A stretch of 64,000 nt of DNA, from assembly GCF_001458195.1 (NCBI RefSeq), contig NZ_CYPU01000039.1, positions 310,093-374,092 of the forward strand. The letters run 5' to 3'. Shown here piece by piece: positions 35,613 through 45,203 of this stretch (its first letter is position 1; every line of letters begins with the position of its first letter). The notes under the pieces were generated by a model that made no database searches, was not told where the DNA came from, and saw only the letters and a program-made list of their open reading frames with translations. The position numbers were made by a program, and so were the translations under genes. The DNA is from Ruegeria atlantica (GTDB lineage Bacteria; Pseudomonadota; Alphaproteobacteria; Rhodobacterales; Rhodobacteraceae).

Positions 35613-36758
35613 TTAGATATCCAGTGGTCGAATGAAGTTGGCGAAGGAATAGAGACGAATGTTGATGCGTCGCAGGAACTCAAAGCTTTTGCCTTGGCCG
35701 GTATAGATCGCGACGGCTGCATGACCGCCGGCAGGGAAAGTGTGTCCGGCGGGGATGTCGACCGAGATCTGGACCGCAATGCGTCCGGGCAGTTTTGGCA
35801 GCTCAAACCCGGGCAGGCGGCCAGACGGCAAGTACTGACCTTGTCGGGTTGCCCACCAGATTGCCTCGACCTTGCCGGTCAGGATTTCACCCGGATACAG
35901 ATCAAGAGCAACTTCAACGGGTTGGCCAACCTCGACAAATTTCAGGTTCTGCTGTCGGTAGGTTGCAAGAATATAAGGGTTGTCCTTGGTGACAAAACTG
36001 GCAATGGCGCCCAGACGGATATCGCCGACGACCAGACCCGGACGGGCCTGTTGGGACACGATCATCCCGTCTTCGGGGGCGTAGATTGTTGTGTTGTCCA
36101 GAAAATACTGGGCCTTGTCTAATTGCGCCTGCGCCTGAAGGATGCCGGTGTTCACGCCGTCAATCTGGGAATCTAGCGCAAGCTGAGCCTTTTCCAGATT
36201 TGCCGTGGCCTCTTTGACCTGGGCCTGATCCTCAGTCACCTGTTCGTTCCAGCGATCTAGCTCGTCCTGCCGCGCACCACCTGCGGGTACGAGGTTTTCG
36301 TATCGGGCTTGCTGCGTCTGTGCGTAGGCAAGTTGAGCGTTGGCACGCTCAATGGCTTCCCCTGCGGCAATGACGTCCTGTTCAAGGATCTTGGCATTCT
36401 GCTCGGCCGCGACCAGTTGCGCTGTGGCTTCCTCAACCTCAAGCGCGAACACAGTGTCGTCGAACCGATACAGGGGATCGCCCTTTGTGACTTCGGTATT
36501 TGGCTCGACCAGTACCTCAGTCAATATCGTCGGTTCGGTCAGCCGTGGGACGATCTGGATGGTCGAGCGGACCACGTGGCTGTCGATAGAGAACGGCTGA
36601 AAGAACCGAAGGGCGACAAGGAAGATCAACAGCAGGTGCGCACCGACCCAGAAGGATACGATGCCCCACATTATGTTGAACTTCAGCCACTGGAACTTGA
36701 AGAAAATAAGCCAGACAAAAATGATGTAGAAAAGCGTAATGCCGAGGGCGACAAACAT
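35613..36758 (-). CDS. HlyD-family membrane fusion protein (YiaV/YibH-like)
   Basis: A 381-residue adaptor with two N-terminal membrane helices (about 3-20 and 32-52), a biotinyl-lipoyl half motif (VPRLTEPTILTEVLVEPNTEVTKGDPLYRFDD), a long coiled-coil hairpin at about 105-215 and a beta barrel ending RRINIRLYSFANFIRPLDI. The two-helix start is the YibH/YiaV type, not the single-helix EmrA type. The DUF3302 gene precedes it by 21 bp. Confidence 0.9.
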   Translation of the reverse strand: MFVALGITLFYIIFVWLIFFKFQWLKFNIMWGIVSFWVGAHLLLIFLVALRFFQPFSIDSHVVRSTIQIVPRLTEPTILTEVLVEPNTEVTKGDPLYRFDDTVFALEVEEATAQLVAAEQNAKILEQDVIAAGEAIERANAQLAYAQTQQARYENLVPAGGARQDELDRWNEQVTEDQAQVKEATANLEKAQLALDSQIDGVNTGILQAQAQLDKAQYFLDNTTIYAPEDGMIVSQQARPGLVVGDIRLGAIASFVTKDNPYILATYRQQNLKFVEVGQPVEVALDLYPGEILTGKVEAIWWATRQGQYLPSGRLPGFELPKLPGRIAVQISVDIPAGHTFPAGGHAAVAIYTGQGKSFEFLRRINIRLYSFANFIRPLDI

Positions 36759-36779
36759 GTTTTGTAGTTTCCTTTGGCG

Positions 36780-37142
36780 TTAGCTCTTTTGCGTCTCTTC
36801 CGGATCCAGCGGGTCACGGTATTCTTCCGTCAACTCACCACCCAAGCGCTTGATTTCTTTGCGAACTGCCTTTCGTTCTTCATCGGGCATGCGGCGGATA
36901 TCGACCACCGTTCCATCGTGGAACGCCCAAATGAAAGCATGGACCCAAGGCACGATGGCGAGAAACCCCATCCAGCCCATGATCTTGATAGCTTCGGCAT
37001 GGGGGTGATTGCGTTTGATCGCGATGCGGCCCGGTAGTCCCATCACGAATAGAAACAGCGCCATGACGGCGGCCAGTAGCAAAATCAACGCAACAAATGT
37101 CAGGTAGTCGTAATAGCCCAGTGGCTGCCCAAGTAACCCCAT
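36780..37142 (-). CDS. DUF3302 membrane protein (YiaW/YibI-like)
   Basis: A 120-residue protein with two helices (about 10-35 and 48-70) separated by the conserved GLPGRIAIKRNHPHAEAI loop, and a charged C-terminus. DUF3302 proteins are encoded next to YiaV/YibH adaptors in E. coli. The start at 37142 (MGLLGQPLGYYDYLTF) was chosen by family length and the GAGG before it. The precise function is unknown. Confidence 0.85.
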   Translation of the reverse strand: MGLLGQPLGYYDYLTFVALILLLAAVMALFLFVMGLPGRIAIKRNHPHAEAIKIMGWMGFLAIVPWVHAFIWAFHDGTVVDIRRMPDEERKAVRKEIKRLGGELTEEYRDPLDPEETQKS

Positions 37143-37176
37143 GTTTGTGCCTCTGTTCGGGAAGGTTATCCCATCC

Positions 37177-37746
37177 TCAGTTGTTGGAGCCCAGTTCGTC
37201 AATCACTTTGTAGCTGGTTGGCGGGTCGGCGCAAATGCCAGGACCACATTCAAGCAGTGTCGAACCGGCATTCAGAACAGCCAGACCAAGCATGATGAAG
37301 AAGGCAGTTTTGGCCAAGGTGCTTTCACCGAAACGAGGCTGATCCAAAGCGTCAGCGTATTGGCGATCAAACAGCAGCATAACTGCGGTGCCCAACAGGA
37401 TCAGGAAAAAGCAAATGGCGGCCCAAGTGTAGTAGTGCAACCCCAACATGGGCGAGCCGTAATGACCCGTGCCCGGAACAATATGCAGAAGGATCTGACG
37501 CACCGATACGCTGCCGCCATAAAGCGCTGCGATTAACATCAACGCATAGTGTTGCGGCCGCGCGCCGTATAGCAGGTTCAAGCCCAGCCCAACGCCCACG
37601 GCGACAAAGCCAACGCGTTGCAGCAGGCAAAGTGGACAGGGCAGCTCGTAAAGCGTCAGTTGGTAAACAAAGGCCAACAGCAGCACTAGACTGACGGCCA
37701 GCAAGCCTATGGCGTTCAGGGTTCGGGACAATTCTGGTGTTATCAT
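37177..37746 (-). CDS. dsbB: DsbB-type disulfide bond formation protein
   Basis: A 189-residue membrane protein with four or five helices. The first periplasmic Cys pair is CPLC in YELPCPLCLLQRVGF; the second pair is CGPGIC near the C-terminus. It would reoxidise DsbA or a relative and pass electrons to quinone. The last helix after LLECGPGIC is absent, and a loop of about 45 residues lies before it, so it resembles the shorter DsbB-like proteins encoded with DUF5993 partners. It is 6 bp downstream of such a gene. Confidence 0.88.
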   Translation of the reverse strand: MITPELSRTLNAIGLLAVSLVLLLAFVYQLTLYELPCPLCLLQRVGFVAVGVGLGLNLLYGARPQHYALMLIAALYGGSVSVRQILLHIVPGTGHYGSPMLGLHYYTWAAICFFLILLGTAVMLLFDRQYADALDQPRFGESTLAKTAFFIMLGLAVLNAGSTLLECGPGICADPPTSYKVIDELGSNN

Positions 37747-37752
37747 CACCCC

Positions 37753-37908
37753 CTACAACTGGATTGTCAGTTGGCTGGTGGCGTGGAATTTCAGCCAGTA
37801 CACACTCAACGCCAGCGTGAAGAAATACAGCGCATTGGCTGCCGTTGTTTGTCGAAAATAATTCAGCCCCATGGTGGCTGTAAGTAACGCAAATAAAAGC
37901 GCTATCAT
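37753..37908 (-). CDS. DUF5993-like 51-residue membrane protein
   Basis: A short gene easily missed. The product starts MIALLFALLTATMGLNYF and has two hydrophobic helices (residues 1-17 and 27-40) joined by a polar turn (RQTTAAN), with an HATSQLTIQL tail. This size, two-helix layout and position directly before dsbB fit the DUF5993 family. GGGGAGAA lies 8 bases before the ATG. It is probably a partner of DsbB; the function is not known. Confidence 0.75.
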   Translation of the reverse strand: MIALLFALLTATMGLNYFRQTTAANALYFFTLALSVYWLKFHATSQLTIQL

Positions 37909-37972
37909 GGCCCGGTTCTCCCCTTCCGTGCAACGAACGCAATGCGGCGATACTGTCAGGCGCAGGGAGGTC

Positions 37973-37992
37973 TGGCAAGAAGACTCTTGCCA
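37973..37992. other. Perfect 8-bp stem-loop between glpR and the DUF5993-like gene
   Basis: TGGCAAGA and TCTTGCCA flank the loop AGAC. It lies 32 bp after the glpR stop on the minus strand. No T-run follows on either strand, so it is at best a weak terminator or a processing site. Confidence 0.45.
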
Positions 37993-38023
37993 AGTTCACC
38001 TTTTAGGAGAACTACTTAGGGGG

Positions 38024-38785
38024 TTATTGGCACACGCGCAGATCGGTCTTCCACGCCTGACACCTCTTGCTTAGGCGGTCCGTCAGAGGCCGATCGGTGT
38101 AGAACGTGTCGATCTCAGCCAACGAGGTGATACGCGCGGGCGCTGCACGCTGGAATTTTGAATGATCGGCCACAAGAAAGGTGCGCCGTGTCTGGGCCAG
38201 GATCGTCTGGCTCACTTGGACCTCTTGAAAATCAAAATCCAATAGGTCGCCATCGGCATCGAGTGCCGAGCAGCCGATGACCGCATAATCGAATTTGAAG
38301 TGCCGGATGGTTGATACCGTCAGATTGCCGACCAGCCCGCCATCCGATCTGCGCAGGACACCACCCGCGACGACGATTTCGCAATCGGTGTTCTCGGCCA
38401 GAATATTGGCGACATTCATGTTGTTTGTGACGACCATCAGGTTTTTGTGGTTCACCAATTGGCGCGCAACCGCCTCGGTCGAGGTGCCGATGTTCATGAA
38501 AACCGACGCGCCGTCCGGAATGTCTTGGGCACAACCCGAGGCAATGCGCGCTTTGGCCTCATCGTTCAGGGCGCGGCGGTCCTCATAACCAATATTGGAA
38601 ACGGCCGAGCGAATGACGGCCCCGCCATGAACCCGGTCCAGTTTCCCCTGATCCGCCAGCTCAGACAGATCGCGGCGAATGGTCTGAACCGTGACCCCGA
38701 ACTGAGCGGCCAAGTCATCTACCATCACACGGCCATCCTGTCTGGCGATGTTCAGGATGTCTGACTGGCGAAAGGAAAGGGACAT
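38024..38785 (-). CDS. glpR: DeoR-family repressor, GlpR-like
   Basis: A 253-residue regulator. The N-terminal winged helix contains VMVDDLAAQFGVTVQTIRRDL, and the DeoR sugar-phosphate-sensor domain contains NIGTSTEAVARQL and FLVADHSKF. It is divergent from glpD, so glycerol-3-phosphate is the likely inducer. The start at 38785 has GGAG seven bases before it; a longer upstream frame runs into the control region and lacks family similarity. Confidence 0.9.
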   Translation of the reverse strand: MSLSFRQSDILNIARQDGRVMVDDLAAQFGVTVQTIRRDLSELADQGKLDRVHGGAVIRSAVSNIGYEDRRALNDEAKARIASGCAQDIPDGASVFMNIGTSTEAVARQLVNHKNLMVVTNNMNVANILAENTDCEIVVAGGVLRRSDGGLVGNLTVSTIRHFKFDYAVIGCSALDADGDLLDFDFQEVQVSQTILAQTRRTFLVADHSKFQRAAPARITSLAEIDTFYTDRPLTDRLSKRCQAWKTDLRVCQ

Positions 38786-38978
38786 GGTCGGCTCCGAAAC
38801 GGTGTGGGTTCGTTTTTGTTCTAATTTCGAAGGGTTTCCAAGAGATCTGTTTGGCCACACTTTTGAAACACTTCGATTTGTGGTGATAAAGCGAAAAAAA
38901 ACGAAAGTAAACATTGACGAAACGCGCGTTCATCGGGTTAATGAGCCCGGTTTTTCAAACAAAGAGAATCATCCGGAC
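38786..38978. promoter_or_regulatory. glpR-glpD control region with DeoR-like operator
   Basis: A 193-bp gap. At 38891-38907 lies GCGAAAAAAAACGAAAG. Read on the other strand, the TTTCG repeats match the spaced TTTCG/TTTTCG half-sites used by several DeoR-family repressors. It is 72 bp before the glpD ATG, a plausible GlpR operator. A second TTTCGAA-like element is at about 38825-38832. Confidence 0.55.
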
Positions 38979-40571
38979 ATGGAACGGCACACGGACAAGG
39001 TCACGGACCTTTTCATCATTGGTGGTGGGATTAACGGGTGCGGAATAGCGCGCGATGCAGCCGGGCGCGGATTGTCCGTGACATTGGCCGAGATGAACGA
39101 TCTTGCTTCGGCGACGTCATCGGCCTCGACCAAGCTGTTTCATGGCGGCTTGCGGTATCTGGAGTATTTCGAATTCCGTCTGGTGCGCGAGGCGTTGATC
39201 GAGCGTGAAACACTGCTGCGGGCGATGCCGCATATCAGCTGGCCGATGCGGTTTGTATTGCCGTATCACAAGGATATGCGGTTTGATTCTGAAACGCCGA
39301 CCTCGCGACTTCTCAGCACAGTAATGCCTTGGATGAAGGGACGGCGCCCGGCGTGGTTGATCCGTCTGGGCCTGTTTATGTATGACCATCTTGGGGGGCG
39401 CAAAATCCTGCCGGGGACGAGCTCACTGGATCTGCAAAGCGCACCGGAAGGCGTGCCGCTGCAGTACAAGTTTCACACAGCCTACGAATATTCCGACTGC
39501 TGGATTGAGGATTCACGGCTGGTTGTGCTGAATGCCCGCGATGCCGAGGCACGCGGGGCGAATATCCTGGTACGGACCGAAGTTCTGGCGGCCAAACGCG
39601 TCGATGATCTTTGGGAAATTACCATCCGCGATAAGCAGAGCGGCGACACGCAGACGGTGCAGGCTAAAATGCTAATCAACGCCGGTGGACCTTGGGTTGG
39701 GGACATCATCCAGAACAAGATCCACGTTGACTCTCGCGAAGGCGTGCGCCTTGTACGCGGCAGCCATATCGTGACGCCCAAGCTTTATGATCACGACAAA
39801 TGCTATTTCTTTCAGGGTGAAGACGGGCGCATCATTTTCTCCATTCCGTATGAGCGCGATTTTACGCTGATCGGCACAACGGACCAGGATCATCCAGACC
39901 CGGCAGAGCTCCCGATCTGTACGGAGACCGAGCAGGACTATCTGTGCGCGTTTGCCTCGAAGTATTTCCTAAAACCGGTTACGCGCGATGACATCGTGTG
40001 GACCTATTCTGGTGTGCGTCCGTTGTATGACGACGGGGCCAGCAGCGCCACTGCGGCGACGCGGGATTATACGCTGAAAGTTGACGCGCAGGGTGGGGCG
40101 CCTGTGCTGAATGTCTTTGGTGGCAAGATCACCACCTATCGGCGCCTCGCCGAGAGTGCGATGGACAAAGTGTCCGAGCATTTCCCCGATCTTCCCGGCC
40201 CCTGGACTGCAGGCGTTTCGCTTCCGGGCGGCGATTTTCCAGTTGGTGGCGTACCGGATTTGGTCGAGGCACTGTTGGCCGACTACCCGTTTCTGGACCG
40301 TGTCTGGGCGCAACGTCTGGTTCGCGCTTATGGCACTGAGGCCAAGACAATTTTGGGCGACGCCAAGTCCGTATCGGATCTGGGCGATGACTTCGGTGCA
40401 ACGCTAACCGCGCGGGAACTGGCGTGGCTGATGGATAAGGAATATGCGCGCACGGCCGAAGATGTTGTCTGGCGCAGAAACAAGATGGGTCTGCGGTTAA
40501 GTGCCGAGCAGATCGCTGGTATTCAAGGCTGGATGGATCGCAAAACCAAACCCGTCGCAGTGAACGCCTGA
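38979..40571 (+). CDS. glpD: Aerobic glycerol-3-phosphate dehydrogenase
   Basis: A 530-residue FAD enzyme oxidising glycerol-3-phosphate to dihydroxyacetone phosphate and feeding quinone. The dinucleotide fold GGGINGCGIARDAAGRG is at the N-terminus, then SASTKLFHGGLRYLEYFEF, typical of GlpD. The C-terminal 120 residues form the GlpD alpha-helical domain. The start is the ATG at 38979; the open frame upstream belongs to the control region. No glpK or glpF is adjacent in the window. Confidence 0.95.
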   Translation: MERHTDKVTDLFIIGGGINGCGIARDAAGRGLSVTLAEMNDLASATSSASTKLFHGGLRYLEYFEFRLVREALIERETLLRAMPHISWPMRFVLPYHKDMRFDSETPTSRLLSTVMPWMKGRRPAWLIRLGLFMYDHLGGRKILPGTSSLDLQSAPEGVPLQYKFHTAYEYSDCWIEDSRLVVLNARDAEARGANILVRTEVLAAKRVDDLWEITIRDKQSGDTQTVQAKMLINAGGPWVGDIIQNKIHVDSREGVRLVRGSHIVTPKLYDHDKCYFFQGEDGRIIFSIPYERDFTLIGTTDQDHPDPAELPICTETEQDYLCAFASKYFLKPVTRDDIVWTYSGVRPLYDDGASSATAATRDYTLKVDAQGGAPVLNVFGGKITTYRRLAESAMDKVSEHFPDLPGPWTAGVSLPGGDFPVGGVPDLVEALLADYPFLDRVWAQRLVRAYGTEAKTILGDAKSVSDLGDDFGATLTARELAWLMDKEYARTAEDVVWRRNKMGLRLSAEQIAGIQGWMDRKTKPVAVNA

Positions 40572-40586
40572 CCAAAAAAGCAAAAA

Positions 40587-40607
40587 GCCCCGCCAGTTTG
40601 GCGGGGC
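40587..40607. terminator. Bidirectional terminator between glpD and the RND pump
   Basis: An 8-bp stem (GCCCCGCC and GGCGGGGC) with loop AGTTT. The plus-strand tail is TGTTGTTTTGG; the minus-strand tail is TTTTTGCTTTTTT. It serves the convergent glpD and RND operons. Confidence 0.9.
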
Positions 40608-40619
40608 TGTTGTTTTGGA

Positions 40620-43600
40620 TCACGCGGCCTCTTCTGATGGGCCCGGATCATCTTTGGTTCCCTTGATCCATTCCCGCATCCCCTGCAGCAGGGCGTATAG
40701 GACCGGTACGAGGATCACGCCGACCAGAGTAGCTGCCAGCATCCCGCCGAACACGGCGACACCGATGGCTTTCTGGCTGGCGGCACCCGCGCCGCTGGCC
40801 GCCAGAAGCGGCACAACACCCAACAGGAAGGACAGGGCCGTCATCATTACCGCACGGAAACGCTGATAAGCGGCCTCGGCTGCGGCGTCTTTGACCGACA
40901 ACCCCTTGGCGCGTTGTTCCATCGCGAATTCAACGATCAGAATACCGTTCTTCGAGGCCAACCCCACAAGCATGATCATCCCGATCTGCGTATAGAGGTT
41001 GATGTCGCTGCCCACGATAGCCACGGCCGCCACCGCCCCGAACAAGGCGACGATCACCGATAGCAGGATCGATACAGGCAAGGTCCAACTCTCGTATTGC
41101 CCCACAAGGAATAGGTATCCGAACAGGATCGCCAGACCGAGGATGATCACAACCAGACCACCGGTCGCCAATTGCTGCTGCGCGGTCCCGGTCCATTCAA
41201 AGGCATAGCCCGGGGGCAGGGCAGTCGTGGACTCCTCGGTCATGACATTGATCGCGTCACCAGTGGATAACCCAGGCGCCGGAACCGCCGTTACGGTCGC
41301 CGAACGGAACAGGTTGTGACGTTTCAGCAAGACTGGGCCCAGTACGTTTTCGACATCAATGAGCGTACCCAGAGGCACCATCTCACCCTTGGTCGAGCGC
41401 ACATACAGGTTCGAGATATCGTCGACATTATCGCGATAAGAACCGTCGGCCTGGATCATCACGCGATACACGCGCCCGAACAGGTTGAAGTCGTTCACAT
41501 AATAAGACCCCAACTGCGCCTGCATTGTCTGGAATACTTCAGCTACCGAGACTTGCAGCGTCTTGGCCTTTTCTCGATCCAGATCCACGAACAACTGAGG
41601 AACGTTGGCCCGGAATGTGGTGTAGGCCTGCCCGATTTCCGGTCGTTGGTTGGCCGAATAGACGAAAGAGCCGACTGCAGACGCCAAGTCCTGAGGCGTG
41701 CCGCCTCCGGTCTGCTGCACCTCCATCTCCACACCTGCCGAGTTGCCCAGACCCTGAATGGGGGGTGGGTTGAACGCGATTATCGATGCGGCAGTTTCAC
41801 CATAGGCAATCGCCAGAACTTTCTGCAGGATTGCATCAGCGCTCAGATCATCTTTTTTTCGTTCATCCCAGTTGTCGAGGTTCACAAAGATCGCGGCGCC
41901 GTTTGTCGTTGTGCCGTTCAGGATCGAGAACCCGTTGATCAGAACTGTGCTTGCGACGCCGGGGATCTGTTGGATCTGTGTGTCGACACGTGCAGTGACC
42001 GTTTCGGTCCGTTCCAACGTTGCGGCGTCTGGCAGTTGCACATCCACGAACAGATATCCGTTGTCTTCCAGCGGAAGGAAACCACTCGAAGTGTTGGACA
42101 TGATCGTGCCTGTGCCCATAGCCAGCGCAACGATGATGCCCAGACCGATGATCGGCAGGATCAGCAATTTGCGTACGATGGCGACATAGCCGCTGCGAAC
42201 GCCACCGATGAAGTTCTCGAACACGGCCAACAACCCTGTGGGTGGGCCGGACCGCGCCTTCAACACCAACCCGCACAACGCAGGCGACAGCGTCAACGCG
42301 TTGATCGACGAGATCACAACAGCGGTCGAGATCGTCACGGCGAACTGCGAATAAAGCCGACCCGAGATGCCGGGCATAAAGGTGACTGGTACGAACACCG
42401 CCAACAGAACCAGCGTTGTTGCAATCACCGGACCGGTGATCTGCCCCATGGCCTTGCGCGTTGCCTCAGCCGGTGGAAGCCCCTCGTCGGCGATGATCCG
42501 TTCGACGTTTTCGACCACAACGATCGCGTCATCCACAACGATCCCGATGGCCAGTACCAGTGCGAACAAAGAGATCGTGTTCAGCGACATGCCAAATAGC
42601 AGCAGGAACGCAAATGTCCCGATCAGCGACACGGGGATCGCCACCGCCGGAATGATTGTCGCGCGCCAGCTTCCAAGGAAGACAAACACGACCGAGATCA
42701 CCAGAATGAAGGTCAGGATCAGGGTTGAGACCACGTCATTCAGCGATTGCTCGACAAAGTCCGTAGTGTTGAACGGAACAGCGTATTCCACATCTGTCGG
42801 GAAGGTACGGGACAACCGCTCAAGTTCGGCCTCGACTCGGTCCGACACGGCCAGCGCATTCGCGCCGGGTGCCTGATAGATGCCGATCACCGTGGCCGGC
42901 ACACTGTCGAAATAGCCCGAAGCCGCATAATACTCGGCCCCCAACTCGACCCGCGCGATGTCCTTGACGCGCACGATTGAGCCCGCATCTCCGGTTCGGA
43001 TGACAATGTCGCCGAATTCGGCGGCCGAGGTCAGACGGCCCTTGGTTTTGATCGTGTATTGAAAGGTCTGCCCTTCCGGGACCGGAGGAGCGCCGATGGA
43101 ACCGGCCGAAACTTCGACGTTTTGTTCCCGAATTGCATTGATCACGTCACCGGGTGTGATGGACAAAGCAGCCATCTGATCCGGGTCCATCCAGATCCGC
43201 ATGGCGTATTCAAGATTGGTCAGAACGTCGGCTTTACCCACACCCTGAACACGCGCCAGCGCGTCTTTCAGGTTGATCGAAGCATAGTTTGATAGAAAGA
43301 CACTGTCATACGTCTCATTCGGCGAGGTCAGCGTCACCAGCAACAGCATGTTGGTGGATGCTTTTTGAGTGACCACACCAGATGAGGTCACTTCGGCAGG
43401 CAGGGACGACATGGCCTGAGCCACGCGGTTCTGCACGTTGACTGAGGCGATGTCCGGGTCGGTGCCCACTTCGAATGTGACGTTGAGCGAATAGGATCCG
43501 TTATCTGCCGAGGTCGACGTCATGTAGATCATGTCGTCCACACCGTTGACCTGCGCCTCGATCGGAGCGGCGACGGTGTTTTCCACGGTTTCGGCGTTGG

Positions 43601-43757
43601 CGCCGGTATAGGTGGTCGTCACGCTGACCACCGGTGGCGTAATGTCCGGGAACTGAGCGACCGGCAGAACCAAATAGCCGATGCCGCCCATGATCGTAAG
43701 GACAAGCGAAATAACTAGGGCCAGCTTGGGCCGGCTAATGAACAGGGCTGAGAACAT
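40620..43757 (-). CDS. RND multidrug efflux pump inner-membrane subunit
   Basis: A 1045-residue HAE1-type RND transporter with 12 helices and two large periplasmic domains. The start [20 protein letters not shown] and [22 protein letters not shown] are hallmarks of AcrB/MexB-like pumps. The proton-relay aspartates are expected in [20 protein letters not shown] (two consecutive Asp). The C-terminal [15 protein letters not shown] is also conserved. It follows the periplasmic adaptor gene by 3 bp. No outer-membrane channel gene is in this operon. Confidence 0.95.
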   Translation of the reverse strand: MFSALFISRPKLALVISLVLTIMGGIGYLVLPVAQFPDITPPVVSVTTTYTGANAETVENTVAAPIEAQVNGVDDMIYMTSTSADNGSYSLNVTFEVGTDPDIASVNVQNRVAQAMSSLPAEVTSSGVVTQKASTNMLLLVTLTSPNETYDSVFLSNYASINLKDALARVQGVGKADVLTNLEYAMRIWMDPDQMAALSITPGDVINAIREQNVEVSAGSIGAPPVPEGQTFQYTIKTKGRLTSAAEFGDIVIRTGDAGSIVRVKDIARVELGAEYYAASGYFDSVPATVIGIYQAPGANALAVSDRVEAELERLSRTFPTDVEYAVPFNTTDFVEQSLNDVVSTLILTFILVISVVFVFLGSWRATIIPAVAIPVSLIGTFAFLLLFGMSLNTISLFALVLAIGIVVDDAIVVVENVERIIADEGLPPAEATRKAMGQITGPVIATTLVLLAVFVPVTFMPGISGRLYSQFAVTISTAVVISSINALTLSPALCGLVLKARSGPPTGLLAVFENFIGGVRSGYVAIVRKLLILPIIGLGIIVALAMGTGTIMSNTSSGFLPLEDNGYLFVDVQLPDAATLERTETVTARVDTQIQQIPGVASTVLINGFSILNGTTTNGAAIFVNLDNWDERKKDDLSADAILQKVLAIAYGETAASIIAFNPPPIQGLGNSAGVEMEVQQTGGGTPQDLASAVGSFVYSANQRPEIGQAYTTFRANVPQLFVDLDREKAKTLQVSVAEVFQTMQAQLGSYYVNDFNLFGRVYRVMIQADGSYRDNVDDISNLYVRSTKGEMVPLGTLIDVENVLGPVLLKRHNLFRSATVTAVPAPGLSTGDAINVMTEESTTALPPGYAFEWTGTAQQQLATGGLVVIILGLAILFGYLFLVGQYESWTLPVSILLSVIVALFGAVAAVAIVGSDINLYTQIGMIMLVGLASKNGILIVEFAMEQRAKGLSVKDAAAEAAYQRFRAVMMTALSFLLGVVPLLAASGAGAASQKAIGVAVFGGMLAATLVGVILVPVLYALLQGMREWIKGTKDDPGPSEEAA

Positions 43758-43760
43758 CCG

Positions 43761-44927
43761 TTATTCTCCCGGCTGTTCAGAGGCGACGACGGCATCCACC
43801 GCAACGCCCGGGCGAACCCGCTGCAGGCCCTCAACGATCACGCTTTCACCTTCGCGCAGACCATCTGTCACAATAATCGCCGTCCCAACCACGTCGCCGG
43901 TTGTGATGTAGCGCTGTTCGACCATCTGCTTGTCATTCACCACCAGCACGAACTCACCGCGCTGATCGCGTTGCAATGCGGCCTGAGGGACCAGCACCTG
44001 AAGGGTCGGTTCCAATGCCTCGATTTGAACACTCAGGAATTGGCCGTCGATGATATACCGATCGGCATTGGGGAACTCGGCGCGCATGGTGATCGCGCCC
44101 GTCAATGGATCAATGCGGTTGTCCACAAAAACAATTTCACCTGTTTCGTCGAGCTTGGTTCCGTTGGGCAAGGTGAGGTGCACATTCGGGCTTTTGTTGC
44201 TTTCAGCCAGTGATGCTGCGCTCTCTCCAACCTGTTCGAGGACGGAGGTAAATTGTTTTTCGTTTAACGAGAAATTCACATAAATCGGAGCTTCGCTTAC
44301 CAGGTTGACAAGCGGGGGGTTTGTGGGCCCGACAACGTCCCCTACGCTGGTTTCTACACGCCCAATCCGCCCGTCAAACGGAGCGTGAATCTCTGTATAG
44401 CTTAGATCCAGGTTAGCTTGCTGAATGGCAGCATTGGCCGCCTTCACCTCGGCTTCCGCAACCAGTTTGTTGGCGCGGGCGGTGTCACGCTCAGCTTCCG
44501 GTGTCGCATCGCGCTGATAAAGCTCTTCCTTCCGGGCCAGATCAATCTTGGCCAGTTCCAGATTGGCCTCGGCACGTTCGAGATCGGCTTTGCGAGCTTC
44601 CAGGGTCGCTTCATATAGATTTGGCTCAATAGTGAACAGAAGGTCGTCTTTTTTGACCAGTGCGCCGTCTTCTACATCCTTGGTTTCAAGAAAGCCGCTC
44701 ACGCGGGCGATTATATCCACCTTGTTGATGGCCTCGGCACGCCCGATGAACACGGCCTGATCGGTGATTTCCTGGGTATAGGCCGCTGCAATCGATACCT
44801 TTGGCGGTGGTGCGTCGCCCTGGTCCTGCGCCAGCGCCGCATACGAGACGCCCATGCTGGTCAGAGCCGCGAAGGCAAGGACCGGACCTCTGTGGCGAAA
44901 AAAGGATTTCTTGATTGCAGGGGACAT
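43761..44927 (-). CDS. RND efflux periplasmic adaptor subunit
   Basis: A 388-residue membrane fusion protein. A signal peptide (ending ALAQ) is followed by the lipoyl half domains, a coiled-coil hairpin at about 100-175 and the beta-barrel domain; the conserved LDLSYTEIHAPFDGRIG segment closes the lipoyl part. It belongs to the AcrA/MexA group and is the first gene of the pump operon. No local regulator gene was seen. Confidence 0.94.
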   Translation of the reverse strand: MSPAIKKSFFRHRGPVLAFAALTSMGVSYAALAQDQGDAPPPKVSIAAAYTQEITDQAVFIGRAEAINKVDIIARVSGFLETKDVEDGALVKKDDLLFTIEPNLYEATLEARKADLERAEANLELAKIDLARKEELYQRDATPEAERDTARANKLVAEAEVKAANAAIQQANLDLSYTEIHAPFDGRIGRVETSVGDVVGPTNPPLVNLVSEAPIYVNFSLNEKQFTSVLEQVGESAASLAESNKSPNVHLTLPNGTKLDETGEIVFVDNRIDPLTGAITMRAEFPNADRYIIDGQFLSVQIEALEPTLQVLVPQAALQRDQRGEFVLVVNDKQMVEQRYITTGDVVGTAIIVTDGLREGESVIVEGLQRVRPGVAVDAVVASEQPGE

Positions 44928-45203
44928 GGCGGGTGCCTCGTTAAATCTAAGGATACTGCGACGGGGCAGTTCGGTTGCCTCGACGAGTCGTGCTGAATTC
45001 TAGGCAGGATGGCCGTTTTGGAACTTTATCTCAAGCTTCTTGAATGCGTCAGCCGGTTGACGTACCTGGAAATTATCCCGGTTGCATGCGGACTTACACA
45101 AAGGAAACTGAACGGTCTTTGCGACAAAGCCCGTTTTTTGCCCAGTTTCAGTGGAAAACAGAGGCCGTCGGGCCTCCGTTACAATGGTGTCGCGATCAGA
45201 GTA
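44928..45203. promoter_or_regulatory. Gap holding the RND promoter and metG terminator
   Basis: A 276-bp gene-free stretch between the divergently placed 5' end of the pump operon and the 3' end of metG. The first part should contain the pump promoter; no recognisable operator was identified. The second part holds the metG terminator (45151-45176). Confidence 0.5.
45151..45176 (-). terminator. Terminator after metG
   Basis: GAGGCC and GGCCTC form a 6-bp stem with loop GTCG at 45161-45176, extended by flanking bases on one side. On the minus strand it is followed by TGTTTTCC. It lies 28 bp past the metG stop. Confidence 0.65.

Noticed and set aside
41316-42599. Plus-strand open frame of 427 codons inside the RND pump gene
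   Set aside because: It is antisense to a complete RND transporter gene with all motifs, and its composition (His/Gln/Arg/Asp-rich without motifs) is the usual mirror of GC-rich code.
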